In this document: piece after piece, positions 4,959-5,613 of the stretch | Numbering within the stretch: position 1 is the stretch's first letter | Layout of the letters: each line of letters opens with the position of its first letter | Assembly: GCA_964603025.1 (NCBI GenBank) | Contig: CAZRTO010000067.1 | Coordinates: 1-5,613 of the forward strand | Length of the DNA: 5,613 bases | Direction of reading: 5' to 3' | Source: CALFCX01 sp964603025 | GTDB taxonomy: Bacteria > Margulisbacteria > WOR-1 > JAKLHX01 | Translations under genes and position numbers: made by a program | Notes under the pieces: model-generated | What the model was told of the DNA's origin: nothing | Databases searched by the model: none | The model's input: only the letters and a program-made list of their open reading frames with translations

Positions 4959-5613
4959 TTACGCCCCCCTTATAAAAGAACGGACCTTGCTTAGCAATCC
5001 TCCGGGTATATCCATGCTTTTTATCCTGCCCCGAAGGGATCTGTCAAGGCTCTCGGCGGCCAGGCACCCCCGGCACTGGACAAGAGTTCCCTGAAGTTTC
5101 CCGTATCCCTTAACTATATCCGAAGTCATCAGTTTTTCCAAGTCGCCGCCGATCGGAACAGCCCCCTGCAAGGCCCAGAAACAGGGCATCATAAGGTGGT
5201 CGTCGGGAGATATAGAAATAACATTGCTCATTATGCGGCATGAGGCTTGCTTAGGGTCGTTGCCGCCTTTTCGCATAAGATCAAAAAGTTGCGCGTCAAA
5301 GACTACATTATCGTTCTTTGAGTATCTTTTGATGTATTCGAGAGAAATGCTCTCAAAGCCTTCGAGCTCAGGACAATGGTGAACAGGGACAAAACGCATG
5401 CGGACCTCGAGGTCCTGGCTGAGTTCAGCCATCTCGGGCATGAAACGTATGCTGTCTCTGGTCAGAGTGTAACTGATCACCGGCTCTATCCCGAGTCGCG
5501 AAGCGATGCGGACCGCATCGACAGCTTCAGAAAAACATTCCTGGGCTTTTACAGCATCGTGCTCCTGTTTCAACGGATAGTCCAGAGATATGTAGACCCT
5601 GTCTATATCGGCT
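4959..5613 (-). CDS. Radical SAM protein, C-terminal part (5' end beyond window)
   Basis: The frame is open to the right edge, giving 217 residues of a C-terminal part. It begins ADIDRVYISLDYPLKQEHD, a core-barrel strand of radical SAM enzymes (vdrvyiSLDyp..ehD). It continues with AVRIASRLGIEPVISYTLTR and VRMRFVPVHH, typical of the later strands. The CxxxCxxC cluster motif would be upstream, outside the window. The C-terminus has four cysteines, C-x18-C-x35-C-x2-C (visible residues 125, 144, 180, 183), around ISISPDDHLMMPCFWAL. This is similar to SPASM/twitch-type auxiliary iron-sulfur regions that follow radical SAM cores. Substrate unknown. Close linkage to uppP hints at envelope or isoprenoid-lipid metabolism, but that is inference. 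The TTG at 5573 is an internal codon, not a start, since the fold continues upstream. It ends in TAA 3 nt before the uppP TTG. Confidence 0.85.
   Translation of the reverse strand, partial: ADIDRVYISLDYPLKQEHDAVKAQECFSEAVDAVRIASRLGIEPVISYTLTRDSIRFMPEMAELSQDLEVRMRFVPVHHCPELEGFESISLEYIKRYSKNDNVVFDAQLFDLMRKGGNDPKQASCRIMSNVISISPDDHLMMPCFWALQGAVPIGGDLEKLMTSDIVKGYGKLQGTLVQCRGCLAAESLDRSLRGRIKSMDIPGGLLSKVRSFIRGA
4964..4971 (-). promoter_or_regulatory. Ribosome binding site for uppP (TTG start)
   Basis: AAGGGGGG on the minus strand, 8 nt before the TTG at 4955. It lies inside the last codons (I-R-G) of the radical SAM gene, which fits translational coupling. No ATG or GTG is better placed. Confidence 0.65.

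Overview
The window is an ordinary, gene-dense piece of bacterial chromosome of mid-range GC, with six protein genes and one tRNA. Five genes and the tRNA lie on the minus strand and one gene lies on the plus strand. No gene-free stretch approaches 300 bases; the largest intergenic gap is about 80 bp. I see no transposase, integrase, CRISPR array or phage gene. The mix of genes (UppP, TilS, a bare receiver protein, a DUF1015 protein, a radical SAM protein), the compact spacing and the GTG/TTG starts suggest a free-living bacterium, possibly of an uncultivated lineage such as Omnitrophota or Elusimicrobiota. That placement is a low-confidence impression, not something the sequence proves.

Left block, positions 1-3668, all on the minus strand. 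Read in transcription order it holds: a DUF1015-family protein with a GTG start; a short heptad-repeat tract and a perfect 12-bp inverted repeat; a tRNA with anticodon CAT; a conserved Trp/Cys-rich protein of unknown function (169 aa); a small three-helix membrane protein resembling DUF4870/Tic20-like proteins (125 aa); and tilS, the tRNA(Ile)-lysidine synthetase, whose last codons lie just past the left edge. Gaps are 55, 29, 17 and 1 nt, so the block may be one transcript. TilS modifies exactly the class of tRNA that carries CAT (tRNA-Ile2). It is therefore notable that a CAT tRNA sits in the same block, although this tRNA could equally be elongator tRNA-Met.

Middle, positions 3669-3750: a divergent intergenic region. 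Both flanking genes have a plausible sigma-70-type promoter, and both promoters appear to use the same self-complementary hexamer TTGCAA as their -35 element. The plus-strand promoter would give an almost leaderless mRNA for the response regulator, which has no Shine-Dalgarno sequence.

Right block, positions 3751-5613: a stand-alone CheY-like receiver protein on the plus strand runs head-on into uppP (undecaprenyl-diphosphatase, minus strand). Their TAG stop codons interlock in one CTAG palindrome, leaving no room for a terminator between them. uppP has a TTG start 3 nt after the stop of the C-terminal part of a radical SAM protein whose N-terminal part lies beyond the right edge, so the two are very likely co-transcribed and translationally coupled.

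I did not find a clearly new multi-gene system. The items most worth a second look are the tRNA-CAT/tilS block with its hairpins and heptad repeats, the shared palindromic -35 element, and the uncharacterised 169-aa family.
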